Shown here piece after piece: positions 26,805 through 36,551 of a stretch of 64,000 nt of DNA. The DNA is taken from positions 124,001-188,000 of the forward strand of contig JADKDR010000004.1 of assembly GCA_016714535.1 (NCBI GenBank), read 5' to 3'. Made by a program: the position numbers and the translations under genes. The stretch is from Bacteroidota bacterium (GTDB lineage Bacteria > Bacteroidota > Bacteroidia > AKYH767-A > OLB10). The notes below the pieces were generated by a model. The model saw only the letters and a program-made list of their open reading frames with translations, was not told the origin of the DNA and did no database searches. The number at the start of each line of letters is the position of its first letter. The first letter of the stretch is position 1.

Positions 26805-28979
26805 ATGAAAAAATTTCTCTCTTTTCCATTATTATTTCTTTGTGCTCTATCCTTTTCGCAACAAGCACAACACAATCATGCTATTGCAAAAATTATTGAG
26901 CGCGAAAGCAAAAGCAACCGGTTGGTGCCAGTATTTGTTCAAGGCGATATCACTGCTATAAAATCTGTGGTGCAAGAATTACAAGGTGTGTTTGTGCACC
27001 ACAGCGGCAACATTGCCGCTGTGCAAATTCGCGAAAAAGATTTGACGCAGTTCATACAATCGAAAGGAGTGCTACGCGTAGAGAGTGGTATGTCGCGATA
27101 TATTCCACTGAACGATACCATGCGTGTAAATAATTTTATACAACAAATACATGATGGTAATGTTCCCTTGTCGCAACCGTACAAAGGTACCGGAGTGGTG
27201 TATGGTTTTATAGATACGGGCATTGATTATACGCATCCTGACTTGCAAGACACCACTGGCAAAACACGATTTGCCTATATATGGGATCAAACCAAACCCG
27301 CTGCTACCAATACTCCTGCACCATTCAACTATGGACAAGAGTGGGACAAAACTGCTATCGACAACGGGCAATGCACCCAAACTGCCAACTATCACGGCAC
27401 CTTGGTTGCCGGCATAGGCGCAGCTAATAATAATGGTATAGGCCACAACGAAGGTGCAGCTCCCGAGGCGACCTTGATTGGCGTGAATTTCGATTTCAGT
27501 AATTCAACAAATAAACTTGCCGATGCAGTGGCATACATTTATGATAAAGCTAATTTACTAGGTATGCCCTGTGTTATTAATGCTAGCCTTGGCGATTACT
27601 ATGGCAGTCATGATGGTCAGGATTTGGAAGCACAACAAATAAAAAATTACATAACCGCACAACCCGGCAGACTTATGACAGCAGCTATTGGAAACAAAGG
27701 AGACGACAGCTTACATCTTGGTTACAATGCATCGTCAACTACAAGATTTACCTGGTTTAAATTTGATCCCAATTTAAATAGTTTTATCCCGGGCCTTGGT
27801 TACTACATACAAGTGTGGGGCGACACAGCCGATTTTAAAAATATCAATTTCAATATTGGTATGGACGAGTCGAAAGACTATTACAGCTACAAAGGCAATA
27901 CTCCTGACTTTAATGTACTCAACTCTTTGCTACTGAATAAATACGATACGTTAAAGAATGGTGCAGGCCAAAGGCTTGCCATTATAAACAGATACAGTTT
28001 TATACAAGGTGGTGTGTATTCACTTGAGTATTATATTTTTCCCGATAGTTCAAACTATTTGGTAAGGTTAAATAGTAGTGGCAGTGGCCATCTTGATTTG
28101 TGGAATATTATATTTAGCGGAAACCCTTATTATCCTTCGGGAATGGTGATAAGAGATTTACCTTCAGTTGCCATCAATCCTGACATTGCAAATTATGAAA
28201 TGCCCGATAATGATCAAAACATGGTGAGCAGCTTTGCTTGTTTGGATGAAGTAGCTACTGCTGGAAATTATTTCAATCGCAAAGATCACATCGATTGTGC
28301 ACTTAATCCGCAATCGCTTATTGCCGAGCAGCGTGGCAGTATCGTTCCTAATAGCAGCACAGGCCCTACACGCGATGGCCGTCAAAAGCCTGATGTAGCC
28401 GCATCGGGTAGTTATAATATGTCATGCATACCCGTAGCTTTTTGGCCGCAACTACCTACCATTAAGCAATCGCTTGATGGTTGCAAGCATTGGGCAAGTG
28501 GTGGCAGCTCGTTTGCCGCGCCCGTTATTGGTGGTACCGGAGCCTTGTTTTTAGAATTGTATCCTACCCTTATTCCAGCAGATTTTATTAAGTGTCTGCG
28601 CAGTAATACCTACTCAGATACCTTTACAGGCAGCAACCTCCCAAACAATAAATGGGGCTCGGGAAAATTAAATTCATTTGCTACGCTCACCAATTGCTCA
28701 GTAACATCTATTAATGATACGGAAATAAATGACCTGTTGCTGGTAGCTCCAAATCCTGCTACCGTTGTATTAACGGTAACCCTATATGTAAGCAGCGGAA
28801 GCACACCCCAGCTATCGGTTTACTCCATAGATGGCATGTTGCAATACACTACCTCATTAGCTACTGCTAATGGAAAAATAGTGCATTCACTCGATTGCAA
28901 GAACTTTTCGGCAGGACTGTATATGGTTATGGTTAACAATGGCGGTAAAATTTCGTATTCCAAATTTGTGAAGGAGTAA
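26805..28979 (+). CDS. Secreted S8 subtilase with T9SS sorting domain
   Basis: A 724-residue subtilisin-family serine protease. A signal peptide (about 1-20) and a prodomain (about 30-115) precede the catalytic domain with Asp137 (FIDTGIDYTHPDL), His197 (YHGTLVAG) and Ser569 (GGSSFAAPV). The large gap between His and Ser reflects an insert of about 170 residues (300-470), as in lactocepin-like or Fervidolysin-like S8 enzymes. The C-terminus (LLVAPNPATVVLTVTLYV ... GLYMVMVNNGGKISYSKFVKE) is a T9SS type A sorting domain. Likely a surface or released protease. Monocistronic. Confidence 0.92.
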   Translation: MKKFLSFPLLFLCALSFSQQAQHNHAIAKIIERESKSNRLVPVFVQGDITAIKSVVQELQGVFVHHSGNIAAVQIREKDLTQFIQSKGVLRVESGMSRYIPLNDTMRVNNFIQQIHDGNVPLSQPYKGTGVVYGFIDTGIDYTHPDLQDTTGKTRFAYIWDQTKPAATNTPAPFNYGQEWDKTAIDNGQCTQTANYHGTLVAGIGAANNNGIGHNEGAAPEATLIGVNFDFSNSTNKLADAVAYIYDKANLLGMPCVINASLGDYYGSHDGQDLEAQQIKNYITAQPGRLMTAAIGNKGDDSLHLGYNASSTTRFTWFKFDPNLNSFIPGLGYYIQVWGDTADFKNINFNIGMDESKDYYSYKGNTPDFNVLNSLLLNKYDTLKNGAGQRLAIINRYSFIQGGVYSLEYYIFPDSSNYLVRLNSSGSGHLDLWNIIFSGNPYYPSGMVIRDLPSVAINPDIANYEMPDNDQNMVSSFACLDEVATAGNYFNRKDHIDCALNPQSLIAEQRGSIVPNSSTGPTRDGRQKPDVAASGSYNMSCIPVAFWPQLPTIKQSLDGCKHWASGGSSFAAPVIGGTGALFLELYPTLIPADFIKCLRSNTYSDTFTGSNLPNNKWGSGKLNSFATLTNCSVTSINDTEINDLLLVAPNPATVVLTVTLYVSSGSTPQLSVYSIDGMLQYTTSLATANGKIVHSLDCKNFSAGLYMVMVNNGGKISYSKFVKE

Positions 28980-29055
28980 TGTTAATTGCTTATTAGCTCT
29001 GACGATTTCCCCCGAATAATTATATTCTGTTTTTATAAAATAATCATTTGCATAT

Positions 29056-30138
29056 ATGTCTGCATTTAATGTTGATTCCAATATTGCCAGAGCATCTACA
29101 ATAGATAAATCTGTTTATACATCGCCTGAATTTTTTATTTCGGCCAAGGAAAAAATATTTGCTAAGACGTGGCAGTATGCAGGCCACAATGAGCAACTTC
29201 AGAAGACTGGCGACTGTATGCCTGTAGCCTTGTTGCCCGGTTATTTGGATGAGCCATTGATTGTTACCAATGCAAACAATAGTTTGCATTGCATGAGTAA
29301 TGTATGTACACATCGGGGTAAAATTTTGGCCGAGCATGCGTGTAATGTTAACCAGTTGCGTTGCCGATATCATGGGCGTGTTTTTGATATGAAGGGAAAG
29401 TTTAAATCGATGCCTGAGTTTAAGGAAGTAGAAAATTTTCCTTCCGAGGCAGATAACCTAACGAGGGTTTCGTTTTTCGAATGGAGTAAATTTTTATTTG
29501 CTTCCATTAATCCCATTAAACCTGCCGAAGTTTTTTTTAATGATATGATGCAACGTGTGGCGTGGATGCCCTTACACGAATTTATGCATGCTCCACAACA
29601 CGACAAAGATTATTTAATCAATTGCAATTGGGCATTGTATTGTGAAAATTACCTCGAAGGATTTCATGTGCCCTTTGTACATGCCTGCTTGAACGCTGTT
29701 CTCGATTTTAGTGATTACAATACCGAATTATTTTTTCCGTATTCAAATTTGCAATTGGGTGTAAGCAAAACAAGCGAAAACTGTTTTGACTTACCTGCAA
29801 CTTCGCCCGACTATGGACGCAATATAGCTGCCTATTACTTTTGGGTATTCCCCAACATGATGTTTAATTTTTATCCGTGGGGTTTATCCATCAATATAAT
29901 ACAACCACTTTCTGTTGACAAAACAAAGGTGCGCTTTATCACATTTATCTGGCGCGAAGAATTGCGCAACACTGGGGCAGGAGGTGATTTGGATAAAGTA
30001 GAAAAGGAAGACGAAGAGATTGTAGAAAGTGTACAGAAAGGGGTACAAAGTCGTTTTTACAACAAAGGCCGATACAGTGTAACACGCGAGCAAGGCACAC
30101 ATCACTTTCATCGATTGCTAGCGGAGTTTTTAGGATGA
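29056..30138 (+). CDS. Rieske 2Fe-2S ring-hydroxylating oxygenase, alpha subunit type
   Basis: A 360-residue non-heme iron oxygenase. The Rieske cluster motif is CTHRG (about residue 78) and CRYHG (about 98). The mononuclear iron site appears in CENYLEGFHVPFVH, which has the two His ligands spaced by four residues. Family members include choline and carnitine monooxygenases and aromatic dioxygenases; the substrate cannot be read from sequence and no reductase or beta subunit is adjacent. Starts at ATG 29056. Confidence 0.9.
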   Translation: MSAFNVDSNIARASTIDKSVYTSPEFFISAKEKIFAKTWQYAGHNEQLQKTGDCMPVALLPGYLDEPLIVTNANNSLHCMSNVCTHRGKILAEHACNVNQLRCRYHGRVFDMKGKFKSMPEFKEVENFPSEADNLTRVSFFEWSKFLFASINPIKPAEVFFNDMMQRVAWMPLHEFMHAPQHDKDYLINCNWALYCENYLEGFHVPFVHACLNAVLDFSDYNTELFFPYSNLQLGVSKTSENCFDLPATSPDYGRNIAAYYFWVFPNMMFNFYPWGLSINIIQPLSVDKTKVRFITFIWREELRNTGAGGDLDKVEKEDEEIVESVQKGVQSRFYNKGRYSVTREQGTHHFHRLLAEFLG

Positions 30139-30271
30139 AGCCGTATTAGTGGCCTCTCATTTTTTGCCACGAATCCACTGATTTTCACGAATGAATAATT
30201 TAATTGCAAAAAGAAAATTTGATTTCTCTTCGAATACTTAACTTAATGGAAGAATCCTTATTAGGAGTTAC

Positions 30272-31297
30272 CTATTCAAACAAAGTTCCTTCCGAATTTT
30301 TAATTTTCTTACCAAGATGTTTGTAAGCAAGTTCTGTTGCTTCACGTCCTCGCGGGGTGCGCATCAAATATCCTTCTTGTATCAGGAATGGCTCATATAC
30401 TTCTTCAATGGTGCCGGCCTCTTCGCCTACAGCAGTTGCTATGGTGGTAATTCCTACCGGACCACCTTTGAATTTATCAATGATGGCACTCAGTATTCTA
30501 TTATCCATTTCATCCAATCCATTTACATCCACATTAAGTGCATTCAATCCATATTGTGCAATGGCCATATCAATATTTCCATTACCTTTTATCTGAGCAA
30601 AATCGCGAACCCTGCGTAGCAGGGCATTGGCTATACGTGGTGTGCCACGGCTTCTGCGCGCTATTTCAAAGGCAGCATCTTCACTTATTTGCACACGCAA
30701 AATATCGGCACTGCGAATTACTATCAGTTGCAATAATTTAGAATCATAATATTCTAATCTCGAATTGATACCAAAGCGGGCGCGTAAAGGTGAAGTCAAC
30801 AAACCAGAACGCGTAGTGGCGCCAATTAATGTAAACGGATTGATTTTGATTTGCACACTACGAGCATTGGGGCCACTCTCTATCATGATGTCTATCTGAT
30901 AATCTTCCATAGCCGAATACAAATACTCTTCTACTATGGGTGATAGGCGATGTATTTCATCAATAAATAAAACATCATTTGCATCAAGGTTGGTAAGCAA
31001 CCCTGCAAGGTCGCCCGGTTTATCAAGCACAGGACCTGAAGTGGTTTTAATATTTACTTTAAGTTCGTTGGTAATAATATGTGCAAGCGTAGTCTTCCCT
31101 AATCCCGGTGGGCCGTGCAACAAAACATGGTCGAGTGCTTCGCCACGCTTAACAGCTGCTTTTACAAATATCTGAAGATTGTCAATTATCTTGTGTTGCC
31201 CTGTAAAATCATCAAACGATAAAGGCCGCAACGCCCTCTCAATGTCACGATCTATCGATGTGAGATTTTCTTTTTCGGGATCGAGGTTTTTATTCAT
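30272..31297 (-). CDS. ruvB: Holliday junction branch migration DNA helicase RuvB
   Basis: A 341-residue AAA+ motor that drives branch migration with RuvA. Walker A GPPGLGKTTLAH, Walker B LFIDEIHRL, sensor 1 GATTRSGLL, arginine-finger region RARFGI and the C-terminal winged helix ending TPRGREATELAYKHLG are intact. Length is normal. No ruvA or ruvC is adjacent, as is common in this phylum. Confidence 0.97.
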   Translation of the reverse strand: MNKNLDPEKENLTSIDRDIERALRPLSFDDFTGQHKIIDNLQIFVKAAVKRGEALDHVLLHGPPGLGKTTLAHIITNELKVNIKTTSGPVLDKPGDLAGLLTNLDANDVLFIDEIHRLSPIVEEYLYSAMEDYQIDIMIESGPNARSVQIKINPFTLIGATTRSGLLTSPLRARFGINSRLEYYDSKLLQLIVIRSADILRVQISEDAAFEIARRSRGTPRIANALLRRVRDFAQIKGNGNIDMAIAQYGLNALNVDVNGLDEMDNRILSAIIDKFKGGPVGITTIATAVGEEAGTIEEVYEPFLIQEGYLMRTPRGREATELAYKHLGKKIKNSEGTLFE

Positions 31298-31386
31298 TGG
31301 TGCAAAGATAGTTGGTAGAGGGATTAGAATGGATAACCCAAAATATTTTATTGCAAACCGAAAGGTGGGCTTTTTAAATCAATTCC

Positions 31387-31800
31387 CTAATCATTCACCT
31401 TCTTAATCTCCTGACATAATTCAACCAACACACCATTGGCATCTTTTGGATGTACAAAGCAAACCAATTTATTATCTGCTCCTTTTTTAGGTTGCTCGTT
31501 AAGTAAAGTGAAACCTGCTTCGCGCAATCGTTTCATCTCGGCATAGATATCTTCCACATCAAAAGCGATGTGATGAATTCCTTCTCCTCGTTTTTCTATA
31601 AATCTGGCAATGGCACTTTGCTCACTGGTAGCTTCAAGCAATTCAATTTTATTTTCGCCAACTTTAAAAAAAGAGGCAAGCACATGCTCGCTTGATACTT
31701 CCTCTTGTTTGTATGGTTTGGTATTAAGCAGTGTGCTGTACGTATCATTGGCAGCGGCCAGGTTTTTTACTGCAATACCGATATGCTCTATTTTATTCAC
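31387..31800 (-). CDS. mce: Methylmalonyl-CoA epimerase
   Basis: A 137-residue vicinal oxygen chelate enzyme that interconverts (R)- and (S)-methylmalonyl-CoA. Metal ligands are seen in HIGIAVKNL, GIHHIAFDVED and the C-terminal Glu in VLVELCQE. It links propionyl-CoA and succinyl-CoA metabolism. No mutase gene is adjacent. Located between ruvB and the BNR protein gene, all on the minus strand but with separate spacing. Confidence 0.93.
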   Translation of the reverse strand: MNKIEHIGIAVKNLAAANDTYSTLLNTKPYKQEEVSSEHVLASFFKVGENKIELLEATSEQSAIARFIEKRGEGIHHIAFDVEDIYAEMKRLREAGFTLLNEQPKKGADNKLVCFVHPKDANGVLVELCQEIKKVND

Positions 31801-31839
31801 AATTATTTATTTTAGTAATTCAATCAGGTGGTCAATGGG

Positions 31840-34329
31840 TTAATTAATAAATACTTTTTTCATGCTCCGCTGTGATACTGATTCAGCTTCAACAAGTATC
31901 AGGTAAATTCCCGAATTTATTGTCGGCAGGTTGAAAGTAAACTTCGAACTTCCTGCATGTATATTCATGTTGTTGTCAACTATTTTTTTTCCGCTTATAT
32001 CATATACACTTACCGTTACATTTTCACTTTTGGAAAGGTAGCTTACAATATGAATCTGATTATTAAAAACAGAATGAATAGTAAGCGAATTGTTAATTGC
32101 CTTTTCGTCAACCGAAATGGGTAAGCCCCCAAGCGGAAGTGTATACACTCCGCTACCATGTGTAAAGGCAACAACCGAATTATTACTTGCGCTATATTGT
32201 AAATCGTAAATCTGTGTGGCATCGTGCAAGCCCGTATTTAAAGTGCTCCATGTTAAGCCCCCATTATCGGAATAAAAAATTCCAAGGTCGCATCCTGCCA
32301 GTATTTGCTGCGAATTGGTAGGGTTAATAAACAACGTATGAAATGGTGTATTGGGCAAGGAAGTACTTACATCCATCCACGATGCACCGCTGTTGGTTGA
32401 TTTAAAAATATGCCCAGTACCATAGCCATTATAGGCAATGTAAAGTTCGTTATCGTTGTTTGGATTAATGGCAATGTCGCGCGGGAATCTATCGGGTAAT
32501 AAGCCGGTAATATTGGTAATTGATGATCCCGCATTTAATGAAAGAAAAACTTTTCCGGGGTTACCTGTAGTAGGTGCAGTTGTAAAATAAACTTTATCTG
32601 CATTGGTAGCGGATACAGCTATTGCCAATACCTTATTACCGTTATCAACATTGTTCAAAGTAGTATAGGTAAATCCACCATCGTACGAGGTATTAAAATT
32701 TTGATCACCAAAATATAACTGTGTTGGGTTAGATGGTGCAAGAACATAAGGTGCTACAAAGGCCGCACTAGACCCACTAAATACCGAATTAAAAAATTGT
32801 CCACGGTCGGTTGATTGATATACGTTTAAGTACTGTGAAGAAGCATATTGTATGTTGTCGTCTGTAGGATGGATAGCAGTATAGCAACCATCGCCTCCCG
32901 TTTTTGGATCCCAGTTTTTAGTGCCTGTATATTGATACGTGTTGCGATCTTGCAAGCCGCCCAACATCATGCTACTATCTTGTTGCGATACTGCACCACT
33001 ATAAAATTGCGACACATTATATCCATTAGCACACCAAGCCCATGATGCACCACCATCATTTGAACGATAAAGGCCGGCATCGGTAAGTAAATACAATTTA
33101 TTATTATCAAGTGGATTAAAAATTAAATCATGCAAATCGGGCCAAGGCAATGTTTCAATTTGTGTAGGGTCGTAATACGTTGTTTGCAAAAAAGTGTTTG
33201 CCATATCATTGGATTCGTGCAAGTAAACACCTCCGCAAAAAACATGGGAACTATCAGCCGGATCAAATTTTAAACACTTACTATACCAGCCTTGATATGA
33301 GCCAATGTCAATAGTTGCTTCTAATTGCCAACTAAAACCTGCATTTACACTTACATATTGACCCTTTGATAAAAAGTCATCGCAGATGTGTGCAACTAAT
33401 AGGTTTGAATTGCCTGGATAAATATCGATACAAATTCTGCCCGTAATAGATGTTGGTAGCCCTGTGGTAAGTTTATTCCAGGTAGTGCCACCATCGGTCG
33501 TTTTGTAAATGCCATGATCAGGGCTATCTAAATTACCAACACATGCATACACCACTTGCGCATTGATAGGATCAACAGCCAAATCCATCACCATGGTTGT
33601 ATTAAAAACTTTGCTCCAGGTAGTGCCACCATCAGTTGATTTATAAACACCTTCGGTAGTAGCGGCAAATACATTGATTGGGTTTTGTGTATCATATATA
33701 ATTTCCCATACGGTTGATTGCTGATTGGCAAGCCAATTAATAACATGACTCCACGTGTTGCCGCCATCTGTTGACTTCAACATACCAATGCCATGACTGC
33801 CGCGCGTAGTGCGCACTACCAGGCCACCACTATAAGCATCGTAATTGTAAGTTTCGCCTGTTCCAATTAGTAATTCGTTTTTATTTATTGGATTGATAGC
33901 AATGCTTGCAACACCCAGCACCGGAAATCCGGTTGGCACATACTGCCAGGCATTGGCACCAAATCCTCCGGTAGTAGATTTCCACAAGCCCCCGGATGCC
34001 GAACCTAACCAAATGGTACCGGTATCAGTAGGATGTATAGCAATGCTATTGGTACGACCACCCACATTGTCGGGGCCAAGGCTTGTCCACGCTGCACTTT
34101 GCTTATACGATGCATGCAAAAAGTTTGCAGTATAAAAACTATAAGCATTGGCAAAAGCTTCCTTAGGTACATCAGCTAATGGATACGCAGCTGCTTTATT
34201 TTCAAAAAAAAAGGCATCGTACACTTCAGGATGCTCTTTAACATCCCTATCTGTAAAAATAAATTTTACAGTTAACACTAACCCCATTATTAATATGGAA
34301 GCGAAAAGAAACAGTGATGATATTTTCAT
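31840..34329 (-). CDS. Secreted BNR/sortilin-type propeller with T9SS sorting domain
   Basis: An 829-residue protein. A membrane-spanning signal (MKISSLFLFASILIMGLVL) leads into many BNR/Asp-box blades with the pattern 'STDGG.TW', e.g. KSTDGGNTWSHV, KSTDGGTTWSKV, KTTDGGTTWNKL and RSNDGGASWAWC (about residues 80-730). The end (ISVDEKAINNSLTIH ... GIYLILVEAESVSQRSMKKVFIN) is a T9SS type A sorting domain. Such VPS10/sialidase-like propellers bind or cleave glycans, but no sialidase active-site Arg triad is evident, so no enzyme activity is claimed. ATG 34329 is chosen over a longer frame that adds 25 residues. Confidence 0.88.
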   Translation of the reverse strand: MKISSLFLFASILIMGLVLTVKFIFTDRDVKEHPEVYDAFFFENKAAAYPLADVPKEAFANAYSFYTANFLHASYKQSAAWTSLGPDNVGGRTNSIAIHPTDTGTIWLGSASGGLWKSTTGGFGANAWQYVPTGFPVLGVASIAINPINKNELLIGTGETYNYDAYSGGLVVRTTRGSHGIGMLKSTDGGNTWSHVINWLANQQSTVWEIIYDTQNPINVFAATTEGVYKSTDGGTTWSKVFNTTMVMDLAVDPINAQVVYACVGNLDSPDHGIYKTTDGGTTWNKLTTGLPTSITGRICIDIYPGNSNLLVAHICDDFLSKGQYVSVNAGFSWQLEATIDIGSYQGWYSKCLKFDPADSSHVFCGGVYLHESNDMANTFLQTTYYDPTQIETLPWPDLHDLIFNPLDNNKLYLLTDAGLYRSNDGGASWAWCANGYNVSQFYSGAVSQQDSSMMLGGLQDRNTYQYTGTKNWDPKTGGDGCYTAIHPTDDNIQYASSQYLNVYQSTDRGQFFNSVFSGSSAAFVAPYVLAPSNPTQLYFGDQNFNTSYDGGFTYTTLNNVDNGNKVLAIAVSATNADKVYFTTAPTTGNPGKVFLSLNAGSSITNITGLLPDRFPRDIAINPNNDNELYIAYNGYGTGHIFKSTNSGASWMDVSTSLPNTPFHTLFINPTNSQQILAGCDLGIFYSDNGGLTWSTLNTGLHDATQIYDLQYSASNNSVVAFTHGSGVYTLPLGGLPISVDEKAINNSLTIHSVFNNQIHIVSYLSKSENVTVSVYDISGKKIVDNNMNIHAGSSKFTFNLPTINSGIYLILVEAESVSQRSMKKVFIN

Positions 34330-34632
34330 AGAAATTATTTTTTTTGAGTGAAACAAAAGTAAATTAAAAACAGAAACAAGCACCAAGTAGGCAGTAGGTG
34401 CCATAAATTTCTACGAAACATTTGCAGCCGCTTTATGATTTACCACCTTGTCTGCCATTATACAATTGACGATTTTGCTTGTAACACTGCTCCCAATGCC
34501 GGCTCAATTGCCTAATGCAATTGCATTAAAGGTAGTGTGCTGTTATAGCCTGACAAGAATGTCTTGAGAATCAAAAAGAATCAATCGTTATAAATTCAAC
34601 ATATAAAATCTATATAGGCTCTATAAAAAAAT

Positions 34633-34640
34633 TATTTTTG
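34633..34640 (+). promoter_or_regulatory. Putative -7 box for the CoA-transferase gene
   Basis: TATTTTTG fits TAnnTTTG and ends 18 bases before the ATG at 34659. No matching -33 element seen. Confidence 0.35.
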
Positions 34641-34658
34641 CAGTCAAAATAACTAATA

Positions 34659-35360
34659 ATGATAAACAGAACAGTAGCAAATGCAGATGTTGCAATAGAA
34701 GGTATTACTGATGGCATGACCTTAATGGTAGGCGGTTTCGGGTTATGCGGCATTCCTGAAAATTGTATTGCTGCGCTTGTACGCAAAAACATTAAGAACC
34801 TCACCTGTATTTCAAACAATGCTGGAGTTGACGATTTTGGCTTAGGCTTGTTGCTTCAAAACAAGCAAATAAAAAAAATGATTTCGTCTTATGTAGGTGA
34901 GAATGCCGAGTTTGAAAGACAAATGCTAAGTGGCGAGCTTGAAGTGGAATTAATTCCACAAGGTACGCTTGCTACACGTTGTCTGATGAGCGGCTATGGC
35001 ATTCCATTCTTTCCAACACCTGCAGGTGTTGGTACTGAAGTAGCCGAGGGAAAACAGCTTATTAATCATAAGGGCCGCGAATATCTGATTGAAGAAGCCT
35101 TTGAGGCTGACTTTGCTATTGTTAAAGCATGGAAAGGTGATACTATGGGCAACCTTATTTTTAAAGCAACTGCACGCAACTTTAATCCCATGATGGCCAT
35201 GGGCGGCAAAATTACCATTGCCGAAGTAGAAGAACTGGTAGAGCCCGGAGAACTTGACCCAAATCAAATTCATGTTCCTGGAATTTTTGTACACCGTATT
35301 TTTAAAGGTGATATGTATGAAAAACGCATTGAGCAAGTTACGGTACGCAAACGTTCTTAA
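34659..35360 (+). CDS. scoA: 3-oxoacid CoA-transferase, subunit A
   Basis: A 233-residue subunit A of succinyl-CoA:3-ketoacid CoA-transferase, which activates acetoacetate with CoA from succinyl-CoA. The CoA-binding loop VGGFGLCGIPE, SNNAGVDDFGLG and the stretch GYGIPFFPTPAGVGT are characteristic. Subunit B, which carries the catalytic Glu, normally follows directly; here the next gene is an unrelated dehydrogenase. It therefore depends on a B subunit encoded elsewhere, or is a relic. The frame is intact. Confidence 0.93.
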   Translation: MINRTVANADVAIEGITDGMTLMVGGFGLCGIPENCIAALVRKNIKNLTCISNNAGVDDFGLGLLLQNKQIKKMISSYVGENAEFERQMLSGELEVELIPQGTLATRCLMSGYGIPFFPTPAGVGTEVAEGKQLINHKGREYLIEEAFEADFAIVKAWKGDTMGNLIFKATARNFNPMMAMGGKITIAEVEELVEPGELDPNQIHVPGIFVHRIFKGDMYEKRIEQVTVRKRS

Positions 35361-35454
35361 TATTACTCTGCCAAACGTATATCGTCATGGTTACATTCTT
35401 ATCGCATTAATCGATTGTTTTTAAACTCAGCTCTTTCCCTTTTATCAAAAAATC

Positions 35455-36408
35455 GTGTACCACATACTCTTATTAGACAGTTTGCACCCATCGTTTGCTG
35501 AGCAGTTGCCCGCTGATTCTTTTCAGATTACCGATGCCAGCCAATGGGACAGCGAAAAAATTTTACAGGAAATAAACCGCTTTGATATTCTTGCATTGCG
35601 GAGCCGCATGATTATTGACAAGAAATTAATAGAGCATGCTACTAACCTAAAGTGCATAGCACGTGCCGGTGCCGGCATGGAAAATATTGATACTGCCTAT
35701 GCCAAATCAAAAAACATAGTTTGCCTAAACTCGCCCGAGGGCAACCGCACTGCGGTTGCTGAACATGCAATAGCTATGCTGTTATGCTTATTGAATAATA
35801 TTATCAAAGCGAATACAGAAGTTAAGCAAGGCATCTGGCAACGCAAACCCAACTGGGGAATTGAATTAAATTCGCTAACCGTTGCTTTAATTGGATTTGG
35901 CAATACCGGTAGTGCAATGGCCAAAACGCTAAGCGGCTTCGGGTGCTGCATTCTTGCCTACGATCCATATATAACAATCGACCAATCACTTTTCCCTTAT
36001 GTACAACAAACGGATATGCAGACTATTTACCACGAAGCTGATGTGGTTAGCTTACATATTCCGCTTAATGCCGACACGCACTACCTTGTTAACCATGACT
36101 ATATACGTAGTTTTCGTAATAAATTATTTTTGATAAATACTTCGCGAGGAAAAAATGTGAACACACAACACCTGGCCCAGGCCATAATTGCAAATGAATT
36201 GGCAGGTGCCTGTCTTGATGTGCTTGAGTATGAACCCGCCACTTTTGAGCAATTGGATGCAGATTTACCTGCAGCTTTTAAAATTTTACAAGAAGCTGAA
36301 AATGTAATCTTATCGCCTCACATAGCAGGCTGGACACATCAATCAAATAAAAAAATTGCGTATTATCTGGGGAAGAAAATTTTTGATTTGTTCAAACTGA
36401 ACCCATAG
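35455..36408 (+). CDS. D-2-hydroxyacid dehydrogenase (SerA-like)
   Basis: A 317-residue NAD-dependent D-isomer 2-hydroxyacid dehydrogenase. The nucleotide-binding glycine motif is IGFGNTGSAMA (about 143-153), the substrate Arg lies in NTSRGKNVN, the catalytic Glu in CLDVLEYEP and the catalytic His in SPHIAGWTH. Without a C-terminal ACT domain it could be a short 3-phosphoglycerate dehydrogenase or a hydroxypyruvate reductase. The start is GTG at 35455. Unlinked to serC here. Confidence 0.88.
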   Translation: MYHILLLDSLHPSFAEQLPADSFQITDASQWDSEKILQEINRFDILALRSRMIIDKKLIEHATNLKCIARAGAGMENIDTAYAKSKNIVCLNSPEGNRTAVAEHAIAMLLCLLNNIIKANTEVKQGIWQRKPNWGIELNSLTVALIGFGNTGSAMAKTLSGFGCCILAYDPYITIDQSLFPYVQQTDMQTIYHEADVVSLHIPLNADTHYLVNHDYIRSFRNKLFLINTSRGKNVNTQHLAQAIIANELAGACLDVLEYEPATFEQLDADLPAAFKILQEAENVILSPHIAGWTHQSNKKIAYYLGKKIFDLFKLNP

Positions 36409-36551
36409 AACGAACAACCTATTGTCACAAAGCATGTAATGTTTTTATTTCTTTTCGATTATTGAAAATTTCACTTCACAACCAACATGAACTGCAACTT
36501 TCATATATGATCAATGATATTCAATATTGTTGAGAATCAAGAATACACAAA

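Noticed and set aside
30168..30192. Two CACGAAT direct repeats after the Rieske gene
   Set aside because: Only two short copies, similar to common intergenic filler; no evidence of function.
34513..34528. 16-bp palindrome TAATGCAATTGCATTA
   Set aside because: Short, AT-rich and unique in the window; could be an operator but chance is likely in this composition.
35455..36408. Missing CoA-transferase B subunit
   Set aside because: The NAD-binding and catalytic motifs clearly make it a hydroxyacid dehydrogenase.
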